Below are positions 1 to 11,743 of a DNA stretch of 64,000 nucleotides, piece after piece (within the stretch, counting starts at the first letter, position 1; each line of letters starts with the position of its first letter). Location: the NCBI GenBank assembly GCA_031835245.1, contig JAVKOQ010000052.1, positions 142,001 to 206,000 on the forward strand, written 5' to 3'. A program made the translations under genes and the position numbers. Source of the stretch: Balamuthia mandrillaris. Lineage: Eukaryota > Discosea > Longamoebia > Balamuthiidae. The notes under the pieces were generated by a model. The model was not told the origin of the DNA and did not search any database. It worked only from the letters and a program-made list of their open reading frames with translations.

Positions 1-2641
1 TCGGAGCATTTCATCAAGCGATCGTTGAGGAGGAAAGAGGTGCCGTGCGCCAACAGCGAGTCGCGCTCCATCTCACCGAAACGAATGCCTCCTCCCACTT
101 TCCTTCCTTTGATGGGCTGGTGGGTCAAGTTGTTGACCGGCCCCGTGGCTCTCACCTGGTATTTGTCGCTCACCATGTGACGCAGTCTTTGATAGTATAC
201 CACCTAAAGCACAGAGAATAGCAAAGCATGAGGAACAAAGATCAAAGAAAAGAAAAAAGAGAATACGGTACGCCAAGATAAATATCTGCCCTCAGCTCCG
301 TTCCAAAGATGCCGCTGTACATGGGTTCATTGCCATAGTAATTGAAACCCGCTTTCAACAGCTGCTCTCCAAAATAGTGCAACGCGGTGTCCTTCTCGTT
401 GAATCTGAACGGCGTTGCGTTCTGGAAAATGCCGTGCAAGCTTCCGGATTTGGAGGCCATGCTCTCCACCAACATTCCAATGGTCATACGCGAGGGGAAG
501 GCGTGGGGGTTGATGATGACGTCCGGGGTGAGTCCACTCTCGGAGAAGGGCATGTCCACCATGGGCCAGAGCTGACTCATGACTCCCTTTTGGCCGTGGC
601 GCGAGGCGAACTTGTCTCCAATGATGGGGTTACGGTTGTAGCGGCACTTGATGCTGAAATGTTGGATGCCCTCAGCGCTAGTGCCGATGACGCGGACCTC
701 GTCCACGTAGGCCTCTTCCTTGTCTTTGAATTTCTTGACAAAGGCCTCGCCGGTGGTGGAATCCACTATGCAGTAGTAGGGGTCGTCTTTGTGCAATCGT
801 TGGCCAACGTGTCTATAATATTTTTATTAAATGCTGTTAGAAAAAGAAAAAGAAAATGAACAGAAGTAACGTACGGAAGGCCATCATCGTCCAAGGCAGG
901 ACAAAACCGCTCCGTGATAACTTCGCCGTTTGCGTTTTTCTTTTGTTGCAGCGGGTTGCCGACGAATTTCTTGCAGGCCCGATCCCTCTCAGCCAGGTCA
1001 ACGATCTCTGTCTTGTAGACGGATGCGTGTTCAAAGCCCCGCTCAAATGCGCTCTTGTTGATGATCATAGCGTCTTCCATGTCGTATCCTATTATGTCGT
1101 TACATTCGTCAATAGAGTAAGAGATGAGAGAGGAAAAGGGAATAGAAAGAGAGAGCATGGGAGAAAGAGACAGAAAGAAATGATCATGAACCTGTGTAAG
1201 AAATGACGGCAACGACGGCATTGGCACCAATGGGATAGTTATCGACCTCGTATTCCCTGTAGGTGTCCGTGCGACAAATGGGAGATTGGGGCGTTTGCAG
1301 CCGATACATTTTGTTGTCCACACGATGCCTCCACGAATGGCATGGCGTCGCCATAGATTGTTTACCCATCTTTTATCAATCCACTGTTAGTCTTTTGTAT
1401 GAAGAAGAAAGAGAAATGAAGAAAGAAAAATCATCGAGAGAGAAGATTGGAACCTGGCACTGATACATGTTTCTGGGACTTTGATTCATGTCAGAGAAGG
1501 GAGTGATGGAACCAACGAGGGACAGATAAGCGATGGGGCGTATTTCTTGATGCGTGAAGACCATTCCTTCTCCTTTGCCTCTGAGCGCTTCTGCTTCTCT
1601 GTCTTTGTCCATGCAGGCAATGTTCATGAAGACCTGCTCGAAAGAGCCGATGTACTCGATGTCTCCCGTGGCCAAGTACTTGACTGGACGCATCATGCGA
1701 GAGGCGGTCGTCCAAAGGAAAAGGCCTGGGAAAGTTCGTGGTGCCATTGAAGGTAGAACTAAGCCTATTTCTAGCATTGGTGGTACCTTTTTCACACGGA
1801 GAAAAAAGTAAATATGGAAAGAAAATGAGGCAAACCACCAAACAGAAAGAAGCAAAGGAGTATGTACATAAGGATCCGGATTCTGTTTTACTTTCAAGTA
1901 ACGAAGCTTGTCCACCAAACTGGTTATCAACTGTGGCGCCACAAAGCCCAACAACTCTCCATCCAAGAACACATCGATATAATCCTTTGGATAGACGATA
2001 GAAGAACGAATGGGAGACATTCCCAAAGAGGTCAGCAAACGCGGCAAAGCAGCGCCTCTATCCTGCTTCGTTACTACTTTGCAGGTGTGGGTCAGATGGT
2101 TGAGCAGGCCGCAGGGCGCTCCGTCGGGAGTATGGACAGGACAAAAGAATCCCCATGCCTCAGGCATTAGCTTACGAACGCTGGTGGTCTTCATTTCGGC
2201 GAAGAAGGCGCCACGATGTACGCAACGGAAGAGAGCAATGTACCGCAGCCAGTTCAATTTTTCGGCTAATACTACGAATCCTGTTGTCTGTTTTATGTAT
2301 TAATTATACAGTGAGATGAGAACAAAGGAGGAGAACAAGACGAAGATGATGAAGCAGAAGAATAAGAAGAACAAGGACCAGAAGCACAAGAAGCGAGGAG
2401 ATAAGGAAAAAAGACCTGCATGAGACCCAAGCCGGTGGTACTCCTTAAGTTACCAGTAGAAAGGAAATATTCAATTTTTTTGCCAATGTCAAAACAGCGG
2501 TCCATCGCTTTCTTCAAGTAGAGTTCAGGATTAGACCAATCGACCTTTCTGTTGCTGCGATGATCTTTCAATAAATTTAATGCCAAGTTTGCTAGCCATT
2601 CTTCTAGTTTTTCCTGTTATTTTTTATTTTGTTAGCAAGAA

Positions 2642-2683
<42 letters not shown>

Positions 2684-3277
2684 TAAAGAATGAAACATAC
2701 TTTGAGATACATGAGATAAATATGACCACCGAGAAGGATTTCTTGGTTCATGGGTGAGTCTGCGTTGTCTGGTCCTACTTCATTGTTGGCCAATGCATAT
2801 AACTTTCGAATCATAAAGCTACAAGAGAAGGAGAGAAATGAGATAACCTAACGCAAACGAACAAAAATAAGAGTTTTAAAAAAAGAAAACGTACATCAAC
2901 AAATCGAATTTGTTTTTGTTCTTTTCTGGTGGCAAATGTACAAAAATGTACTTCTGAAGAAGATATTCGCCCACCGCAACATCTGAATATCTATCTGGCA
3001 ATCGGAGCACGACCCTGAAACTATGTCCTGTTTGTTTGGCAAATCAGAGAGGGAGTAGAATAAAAAGAGAGAAGAAGAGCAACCTAAGAAAGCGAGACAT
3101 TGTTCCTTTGTGTGGCAGTTTTCGTAGAGAGAGGCTTCCCGCAACATGACCTCAACACGATCGGAAAGAAAAGTGTTATCTGTATCACCTCTCACAATGT
3201 TGTCATAAATTTCCCTATCAGTCGTTTCAAACAATGCCTGAAAATAAAGTGAGTTTGTAAATTGAAACACTCGTCAC

Positions 3278-3317
<40 letters not shown>

Positions 3318-3638
3318 ATACCTTTAAGAGAATGATAACGGGCACAAAGAATTCTTGCTTGCGTATGGTAAACCGAATGTTACAGTTGCCTGTGCTCAAG
3401 TAATGCAAAGTGAGAGTGACGTTGGACTGATCTTTCTTAACGCAGCGTATCTGCGTGCCGTATTTTGTGTAGTTGGCTCCTTTTGTCATCCATGAAGGTC
3501 TTTCGACTGCACTCACCTGTTTTTTTTTTTTTTGTTAATACATGGTAAGTTTGTTCGTCTTACGAAAAGAGAAAGTGGTGAGAGAGGATAAGAGGGAGAG
3601 GGAGAGGGAGAGGGAGAGGAGAAGGGAGAGGGAGAGGG

Positions 3639-3677
<39 letters not shown>

Positions 3678-4428
3678 AAGACGAAAAAAAACATACGTAA
3701 TTCCTGCGAGGCATGATCAACATACGAATGATCTTCTCCAAGCCATTGACCACGAAATAGCCGCCGAGCTCGTTGGCCTCCTCGTGTCGTTTCACCATCT
3801 CCGCGGGGCTGAGGCCGTAGAGGTTGCACTTCTTGGACTTGACCATGACCGGGAAGCGACCCAGCATGCGCTGCAGCTCGCCCGTTCGTCCACCGACAGA
3901 GTAGCCCAGCGAGGCGAAGCAAGGGCCGCCATACGTGGAAGAGCCCTCTCGGCACTGTCGTTGGGTGTGTTTGTTTCAGTGGACCGATCGGTGAAATCAA
4001 GAAGAGAAGAGAGAAGAGAGAAGAGAAAAGAGAAGAGCGAAGAGAGAAGAGAAACGAGAAGAGAGAAAAGAGAAGAGAGCAGCGAGAAGTGCGAAGCGCG
4101 AAGAGCGAAGAGAGGAGGAGCGAAGAGAAAAGAGTAGCGGTACCTCGCTGGGGTACATGCGGTCATCCAAAGCCTGGCGAGAGGGGTTGCCCACCTGGAT
4201 GTTGTTGAACCACACCTTGACCTCCGGCCCTCCTTTGTCCAGCTTGAGCTCCATGGGGTCCATGTCGGAGACGGCCAGGAGGAGGCCGTCCTCCATGGCA
4301 AAGTTGAAGGACTCCAGGTGCGGCACCGTGAACTCCACCAGGTGGGGGTTGGGCTTGGCGCGAACTCCGAGGACGTCGCAGCCCACCCCCGAGTTAGCCT
4401 GCAGCAGCGCCTTCTTTCGTAGCGACAT
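1..4428 (-). CDS. POLR1B: RNA polymerase I second-largest subunit (RPA2/RPA135), 3' end outside window
   Basis: Catalytic beta-like subunit of nucleolar RNA polymerase I, which makes pre-rRNA. Thirteen visible exons on the minus strand: 4428-4144, 3954-3697, 3516-3322, 3237-3084, 3027-2895, 2818-2701, 2613-2416, 2287-1892, 1786-1454, 1369-1192, 1088-875, 812-272, 203-<1. Together they give about 1068 codons against about 1135 in animals, so the last 60-70 residues with the C-terminal zinc site lie beyond base 1. Diagnostic stretches are [29 protein letters not shown] and [12 protein letters not shown] (about residues 885-897). [19 protein letters not shown] and [12 protein letters not shown] match Pol I better than Pol II or III. 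The start is the first Met of [14 protein letters not shown]. Introns are pyrimidine-rich on the sense strand. It shares a 403 bp divergent spacer with the NDUFA8-like gene. Family assignment is very secure. Confidence 0.96.
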
Positions 4429-4831
4429 GAGCTGAGCAGCGCGTGGGAAGAGAAGCCAAGAAATATACTAGAACCCGCAAAAAAAAAAAGGGTGCGAAGG
4501 AAGGAGGAAGGAGGAAGGGGGAAGAGAGAGAGAGAGAAAGAGAAGGGCCTCTTTCTTTCCTTTCTTTTCTTTTATTTATTTTTTTTGTTGAGAAAAAAAT
4601 TCGAAACCATGCTTGAGGTCATCTACTGCAGCTTTAATGTACACATTGTAAACATGTGGTGCAGCATAAGATGACATCATCACCCAAATTTTCATGACGT
4701 CTTGAAATTGATATCTGGAATTCTTTGATTGTGGATTGGACCAGATCGATTACTGATCAATTGAGATCATCCATACGTCGACAAAAATAAAAATATTGGT
4801 TAAAAAGAAAGTTAAAAAAAAAGCAAAAAGG
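4429..4831. promoter_or_regulatory. Divergent spacer between POLR1B and NDUFA8-like genes
   Basis: About 400 bp separate two start codons pointing away from each other, so this must hold both promoters. It contains a G/A-rich stretch at 4499-4545, T-rich runs, and one GTCGAC palindrome at 4777-4782, a motif found in clusters at other divergent promoters in this window. No ORF of interest and no clear TATA box. Confidence 0.5.
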
Positions 4832-5472
4832 ATGACGACGACGAGCTCTCACCTGCTCTACGAGCTTCCGGAGGAGTTGGAAAAGCAAGCCTTTGAGGAC
4901 AGCACCGCGGATCCCACGGGCCTCAACGCGCGCAGCTTCTGGAAAATCACGGGGGCGCGCTGCCAGACCGCCAACTCGGCCTACACCCGTTGCCAGGCGG
5001 AGCGCGGCCCCTCCGTCGGTGGCCGCAGCCTTTGCCTTACGGAGGGACAAGATGTTCTCACTTGCACCAGACAGACGTTCGTTTCCCCTTTTTCCCCCTT
5101 TTTATTTTTTTGATTGATTTTTAATCTTGTTAAACAAAAAAAAAACAGATGGAGGGACATAGCCACACATTGTATGCCGGAAGCGGAAGAGCACCAAAGG
5201 TGCATCATCGATAAGGGCTTCACCAAGCGTTGCCGAAAGACGGAGCAACCGCTCTATCGGTGCGTCCAGAAACACTTGGGCTTTGGTGCGTTTGAATTTA
5301 TTTTTTTTCTGTTAATGGCTGCTCTTTTTGTCTTGTCTCTATTGTTGCTGTTCTCGTTTTCCCTTTTGCACTTTGTTAGTGAACTTCTTTCTCGCCTCTG
5401 CTCTCTCGCTTCTCACCCTTCGCTTTCGTTCTATACTCCCTCTTGTTCTACACACTTCTCGCTCTTTCGCCG

Positions 5473-5507
<35 letters not shown>

Positions 5508-5802
5508 TCGCTGCTTGCACGCTCTACCGCTCGCTCTATATTCTCTCACTCTTCGCTCTATTTCTGTTTACTTTATTTTCTTTGTGGTCTTCCCTCCTTC
5601 TCTCTTCTTATCTCTTCTCTCCTACCTCTGTATCTTCTTTTATGTTTCGCTTATGACTCTCTCCTCCTTCTCATTTTTTTTGTTGACCCAAACAGATGCC
5701 GAGCGAGAGTGGAAAGTGCGTGCACGTATGGACCCGGATTCCACTGAGTACAATCCCTTCCATCAAACCATCCACAACCTTTTCGACAAGCTTCCTTTCT
5801 GA
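4832..5802 (+). CDS. NDUFA8: Complex I subunit NDUFA8-like, double CHCH protein
   Basis: Accessory subunit of mitochondrial NADH:ubiquinone oxidoreductase, folded by disulfides in the intermembrane space. Three exons, 4832-5076, 5149-5285 and 5696-5802, give 162 residues (human about 172). Four CX9C motifs are visible: CQTANSAYTRC, CLTEGQDVLTC, CMPEAEEHQRC and CRKTEQPLYRC. This double twin-CX9C layout distinguishes NDUFA8 from single-CHCH proteins such as COX6B. The C-terminal tail after KHLGF is short and ends in DKLPF. The start at 4832 is preferred over an in-frame Met 36 bp upstream because that extension is only a Lys-rich run translated from poly-A-like sequence. A 12-bp hairpin follows the stop codon by 15 bases. 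Confidence 0.88.
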
Positions 5803-5817
5803 GTTGAAAGCAGATCC

Positions 5818-5850
5818 ATCAACAACAAAAACATCGTATTTGTTGTTGAT
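5818..5850. terminator. Perfect 12-bp stem-loop in the 3' flank of the NDUFA8-like gene
   Basis: ATCAACAACAAA (5818-5829) is the exact reverse complement of TTTGTTGTTGAT (5839-5850), with a 9-nt loop. It lies 15 nt after the stop codon and 93 nt before the converging CLU-gene stop. The position suggests a 3' processing or termination role, but function is inferred. Confidence 0.4.
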
Positions 5851-5942
5851 GTGTGTTTGTTGTTTTGCTTTTTAACAATTGTCTTTGTTTTTCTTGTGCA
5901 CTTTTTTGTGTTTCGGTTGTCTTCTCTTTTCTTCGGTATTGT

Positions 5943-6785
5943 TCATAACGTTTCTTCCAGCTTCAAATCGAGTTTCTCTTTCATCCAAGTGAAGAACGCA
6001 TCAGAGGTTCCTCCACGCAACTGCGGCTCTTGTGTTTCTTTTAATCGACGTATTGCCTCTTCTTCTTCCTTTTCTTGCTCTGCTTTCTTTTCATCCTCGT
6101 GCTTCTTTCTTTTCTTTTGTTCTGCTTTCTTCTTCTTCTTCTGATAGAAAAAGACGAGTAAAGCCCTGCTAAGATAGGCTAACGCGGTTTCTCCTCGACG
6201 GCGATATCCTTTGTACCACTCTTCCTCCAAAAAGTGGAAGAAAGACGAAGAGGCAGTGAAAGTGCAGTTTTGAAGGATGTGGAAGAGGGCGGCGAGGGGT
6301 AAGGCGCGAAGCAACTTGAACTCGCCCTGATAGTAGTCATCTTGAAAGTCCCAATAGGGTTGCTTCACCTCTTCACAGAAAGAAAGAAAGAAAAAAGTTA
6401 AGTTAAGCAGACGAAGAAAGCAGAAGAAGCAAACCTCTTGGATGCCTTTCCAAAACACTATCATCGGCGAACATAAAGTTCTCCAACGCGCAAGTCACCT
6501 CAAACAGCAACCTACAAAGCAAACAAGCTTGTCTCACCACTTCATCCTCCGCGACAACAACAATATCCTCTCGCTTCTTCTCGTTATGGTTGTTGTTGTT
6601 GTTGAAACAACGGTCCAACATCCAAAGCAAGCCCTCTTCCAAACGATACAAGACGTGGTGGATGAGGGTGAGGGAAGGAAGCTCGTGGCGACGGTGCATG
6701 GCCAGGTATTTGGAGACCAAGTTGTGAAGCTTGGCCAAGCGAACCGTTTCTACGGTACCTATTGGTTTTTTATTTGTTTGTTAGC

Positions 6786-6817
<32 letters not shown>

Positions 6818-8764
6818 AGCAAATAAACATACATAAGACAGGCTCGAGAGCGACAATGTCTTGCTCAGAGAAGGGCTGTTGTCGGTTCAGTCTTTGGGCG
6901 ACCGTCTCTCCATGCGTGAACAAGCCGCTTTTCGGATCGACGTCCCGCACTCGAATGCCGGTCTTCCTCAGCAACTCCCGAAAGAGAATCCTCATATCGA
7001 CCCTTGCTTTCATCTCCATCAAGTACGTTCGTATTCCCAGCTTCTCTTCTACCTTCTTCGACTTCTGCGTCTCCTTCTCTTCCGTTGCATCTTGTTGCTG
7101 TTGAGGTACTTGTGCTGAGGAAGAAGAAAGGCGAAGAAGATAACGCCAATCGAACATATAATAGAAGGAGCGACAAACGCTCTCCACCAATTCTTCCCTC
7201 CAGTAACGCTGTGAGGCGTGGCTCGTGCCAAAGAGGAGGTTCATCCAACGCAACGCAACGAGATGAAAGGGCTCCGCTTTGTCCGTTTTTTGAAGCTGCA
7301 TCTCCCTTCGCATCAACGCTCGAAAGGTCTCTTTGCTCACTCGAACGACCATTTCAGTTTGCGTTCGTTGAAGCCAATAATGAATGGTTTCTTCTTCATC
7401 ATCTTCTTGTTCTTCTGCTGCTTCTTCTTCTAAAGAAGATGGAAACAGATCAGAAAGAAGCAAGAAAGGAGGCCTGCGGTTCTGTTCTTTCTTGTTCTGT
7501 TGTTCGTCGTCGCCTTCCTGTTCTTTTTCTTCTTCTTTCTTTGTGGTTAACAGCTGGAAGAGTTCCTCAAAGAGAAGGCCGAGATGACGAACGTTGATGC
7601 CCCATTTGTGCATCAACTTTGGGAGAGAAAGGAGGTCAGTCAGGTTGTCGTCCTCTCCTGCTATGGTATCTAGCTCGATGTAACATCCTCTGCCGGTTCC
7701 ACGCATGTTGGCCAGTTTTTGTTGGCGACGAGAGATGCAGCCGTGTTGCGTTACCAACCATTTGGCAAACTCACGAACTGAGAGAGATGGTGAGAAGCGG
7801 TAAGACAATAGCAAAGAGGAAGAAGAAGAAGAAGAAGAAGAAGAAGAAGAAGAAGAATAAGAAGAAGAACAAGAACAAGAAGAAGAAGAAGAAGAAGAAG
7901 AAGAAGAAGAAGAAGAAACCTCGATGCCGCATTAGATACAAGGTGGCTTGAATGGCTTGTTGGTTATGAGCAGCACGATCCGGGTCGAACATGATGAAAT
8001 TGCTGAAAGCATCGTTGCAGAGAGGAGCCGAGGAATAGCTGCGTACGAACTCGGGACGTAAAAGGCGAGTCAAGAAGGTGGAAGCCTTGCATTCTTTCTC
8101 ATCTTTGCTGATCGCGTTGTTGGTGAATGCTTTCAATAACGGCAGAGGTGCCTGGTGATATAGGATGGAAAACAAACAGATGTTGGAAAGTTGAACTTAA
8201 GATGAGAAAACGAGAGAACAAGAGCAATGGAGAATGAAGAACAGAAACAAGAAGAAAGAAAAAGGAAGAACCTCCGGTGGAAACAGCCGGTGGCAGTCAA
8301 TGACGTAAAGGCGTTCATCCTGTCCTTTGTGAACTTCCAAGTCGAGCGGCGTGTACATTTCTTTTGAGTCTCCTGGTAATCCACAAACGTGTTTCTTGAG
8401 GTTTAACTGCTTTGCCACTTTTGTTTAAGTTTTGTTTCAGGTTAACCTTGATGTTGTTTTCGAGGTGTCTTGAAAGAAGAAAAAGAGGACTTACTTTTTC
8501 GAAGAATGTGGTGAACTTTGGAGTCTTGTTTGACGTTTAGACCACCGTCGCTTGAGCCATAAAGCAAAGTGTTTTTGTTGATGGGTAACAAGCTCATCGC
8601 TGATATTCTAAAACCTATTTTGCCACATTTGTCAAGTACCAAAAGAAGAAGAAGAAGAAGAAGAAGAAGAAGAACAAGATGAACAGGAACAAGAAGAAGA
8701 ATAAGAAGAACAGAACAAGAAGAAGAATAAGAACAAGAACAAGAAGGAGAAGAAGAAGAAGAAG

Positions 8765-8802
<38 letters not shown>

Positions 8803-9408
8803 GAAGAAGGAGAAGCAGAAGAAGCAGAAGAAGAACAAGAAGAACAAGAAGAACAAGAAGAACAAGAAGAACAAGAACAAGAATAAGAAGAAGAACAAGA
8901 AGAACAAGAATAAGAAAAAGAACAAGAACAAGAACAAGAACAAGAACAAGAACAAGAACAAGAACAAGAACAAGAACAAGAACAAGAACAAGAACAAGAA
9001 CAAGTAAAAGCTAGAATTTTTACCTCGATAATCTATAACGACTAACAATGGGAAGAACAGATTCGGGTAATAAAGACTCAACATTGTACTCACATTTCGT
9101 AGCTCGTGTTTTGCTGCTTTGGCTGCATTTGAAGTGCCCTTTTTGTTTCAACGAACCAAGAAAGAAGAACAACCATTCTCAATAATAAAACATACAAAAA
9201 TAGTGAAATAAAGAGAAAGACAAAGACGTGGATAGCAGCCACAAGATAAGAGTATAAAGAAGAGAATATAAAAGAAGGTAAGATGAGAAAGGAAGAAGTT
9301 ACGCCATAAATAGAATGTGAGTCGATCGCAAACTTGAAAAAGATGCCTTGCACGATATACTTGTCACCGCCTGCTATCTGTACGTTAAAACCGAAAGGTT
9401 GTTAAAGC

Positions 9409-9450
<42 letters not shown>

Positions 9451-10362
9451 GCAAAGAGCGGCTACAGAGAGAGAGAGAGAACGGAAGAGACGAGATAAGA
9501 TGAGAGAGACGAGAACAGGGAGGCGAGAGAAAGCAGAAATAAATGAATGAGAATAGTTAAAAAAGAAAAAACGTACTCCTCCAGTATCGGCCGGTTTGTG
9601 TGTTCTCTTCTGCACCGGCAAAAAGTGCTGGTCCACAATGGTGATGGCCAAAAGCTTTGCCGTTCGCATAAAGTCCTTATAGAGCGTGTGCAGCTCCAAT
9701 AAAGCCTCGCTCTCATTGTGTTGGTGGGAGGACATCCGTTGAAGCAGCGCCTGATAGGTCTCGTTCCAACGAAACGTCTTTTGCTCGGTGCGAGCGGTCA
9801 GTTCTCGAGGCAGACAAACGCGAAAACTTTCCACTATCGTTTCATTTCCGTCTTTGTTTTCTTGTCCAGAGTTGTTGCTCTCATTTGCTTCCTCCTCTTC
9901 CTCCTCATCAGAGTCGTCGTTAAAGTCCAGACTGCCTTCTGTGGAGGCGTCCTCTTCGTCGTCTTCATCTTCTTCGTCGTCGTGGCTGCTATATTCTGGT
10001 TCTGTGTTGGTTGAGGCTGAAGAAGAAGAAGAAAGCTGTTTGTTATAGGAATGTCTCAAGTCTATAGAAGACGTAGCATAAGAGCCTTCTTCTTGTAACG
10101 CGCTGAGCTGTTCGGGAGTGAGTCCTTCGTGCAACGTTGAGGAGGAGGAGGAGGAAGAAGAAGAAGCAGTGTAGCCGTAGACTTGGCTAAGAGCCGACAC
10201 CTCTGCTTCAGAGAGGTCCACAACGTATTGTGCTGGTTCTTCCTCATCGTTGTTTGCTGTGGCGTAGGAAGAGGGTGGTGCGTCGGCACTGCCGTGCTGA
10301 AGAGCGTAGCATAGCGCATCGTAGGGGACGCTATAGGCATGTAACACCTGCTGTCGTTTCAT
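5943..10362 (-). CDS. CLU (clustered mitochondria) domain protein
   Basis: Related to CluA/CLUH, cytosolic RNA-associated proteins that control mitochondrial distribution. Nine exons: 10362-9577, 9377-9303, 9138-9024, 8614-8495, 8417-8272, 8151-7920, 7777-6833, 6758-6435, 6370-5943, closing in frame at 1056 residues. The N-terminus (about 1-250) is Ser- and acid-rich. The CLU core is recognised from GGDKYIVQGIFFKFA, AAKAAKHEL, VVIDYRGFRISA (near 325), LYGSSDGG, a LxVIDxxRLFPPE segment (YVIDCHRLFPPE), LYLMRHR and WGINVRHLG (near 550). CLUH has the same DYRG-R-x-x-A and INxRxLG signatures. After the core I see no TPR array; instead there are K/E/Q-rich inserts and a helical tail. The DYRG codon is split by a 409-bp intron that is almost entirely (CTT)n on the sense strand. 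An upstream in-frame TTG is not used as start; the first ATG is 10362. Confidence 0.85.
7818..7919. repeat. (AAG)n microsatellite in a CLU-gene intron
   Basis: AAG triplets with a few AAC interruptions fill the donor side of the intron 7778-7919. The sense (minus) strand is pyrimidine-rich. Confidence 0.9.
8641..9005. repeat. Compound (AAG)/(AAC)/(AAGAAC) satellite inside a CLU-gene intron
   Basis: About 365 bp of AAG, an 11-copy AAC block near 8765-8801, and a pure AAGAAC hexamer tract to about 9003. It sits inside the intron 8615-9023 between codon halves of the conserved DYRG motif, so it is spliced out and the long Phe/Leu-rich reading frames across it are artefacts. Confidence 0.9.
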
Positions 10363-10746
10363 TCTTCTCCTCTTTCGCTGATAATTATTATTATTTTTCT
10401 TTGATCTTTTAGATTTAGTGAAAACCAATCGGAAAATTTATGTAATATTTTCAAATATCCAATAGGAAAATTATTAATCTCCCGTAGGACAAAAAGGGAA
10501 TATATTGCTGACATCACGCATGATTACATCATTGTTATTTAAAAATGGAAAGTATGATGTGGAAATCTCCGTTGCTGATGTCAGCATGGCGGATTTAACC
10601 CAAAATAAAATAAATAAAAAAGAGACAGAAAAAAAAAGCCAAACGAAATGCGAAACGGTGCGTTACTTCCGTCCGTTCATGGATCGGTTCTTTGTCGGCC
10701 GACGGGGCGTCGCGTGCGTCGCGGCGTTGGGGCGTTAACGGTGCCG
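10363..10746. promoter_or_regulatory. Bidirectional promoter region with CCAAT-type direct repeat and CRE-like palindromes
   Basis: The spacer between CLU (-) and the dioxygenase (+) is A/T-rich. It holds a direct repeat CCAATnGGAAAATT at 10425-10440 and 10459-10475, and TGCTGACATCA (10506-10516) inverted as TGATGTCAGCA (10576-10586). The latter copy is itself the palindrome TGCTGATGTCAGCA. These resemble CCAAT and bZIP/CRE sites; function is inferred. Confidence 0.45.
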
Positions 10747-11704
10747 ATGCTCCGCTCCTCCGGCAACGGGTTCCTCGCTGCCTCCCGCAGATGTTACGCT
10801 CAGATGTGGACCTCCTCCACTTTTCCAGCGGAGCAAGAAAATCGCTTCAAGATTTCTTCTTTTCGAAAAGTATTTTTTTTTGTGTTTAGGATCTTTTTCT
10901 TTGTGTGTTTTCTCACTAAAACGTTTTTTAAATATTTTTTTTTAAAAAAAAGAGCGCTGACGACGACAAACACGGACGTCACGTTTCGATCCAGTGGAAG
11001 GATAACACTGAAAGCAAAGTATAATTTTTCTTTTCTTTTTTTTTTTTGTATTTCTCTTTCTTTTTCTCTTTTTTTTTTACCTTTTTTTTCCTTTTTCTTT
11101 TTTTTGTTTTTCTTTTTTCTTTTTTTCTTTTCTTTTTTTTTCTCTTTTTTTCTTTTCTTTTTTCTTTTCTTTTTTCTTTTCTTTTTTGTTTTTCTTTTTT
11201 CTTTTTTTCTCTTTTTTTCTTTTTTGACTTTTTTTTCTTCTCTCTTCTTGAAAACAAAAATAGTATCATCTAAAATGGTTGAGAGACAATTGTCTTTGTG
11301 AGGCGTGCATGGACCAAGACTCGGGACAACGCATCTTCCGGGTGGTCGACAGCGATGAGCGGATGAGTCAAGCGAGTGCTGCTTCTGTTTCTTCGTAACT
11401 TTCTTTTTTCTTTTTCTTTTTTTCTTTTATCTTTTGGTGACCTTTGGAAACAAAAAAACAAACAGAAACGAAGAGAGCCTCTCCGTCGTTTGGACAGATG
11501 GGCATGAGAGCAGCTTTCCTTCCAGCTGGTTGAGACGTTATTGCTACGGTCAAACAGCAAAACAGGAACGGCGGAGGCAACGTCAACCTGTCCTTTGGAT
11601 GGGCAACTTTTGGTCTTCTTCTTCTACGTCGTCCTCACCCGCTCCTTCTCTCGACTTTGAATACGACTCTATCATGAACAGCGATGAACGTATATTCACT
11701 TCTT

Positions 11705-11743
<39 letters not shown>

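Noticed and set aside
8615-9023. Treating the Phe/Leu-rich stretch as CLU coding sequence.
   Set aside because: Splicing at 9023/8615 restores the conserved DYRGFRISA motif exactly.
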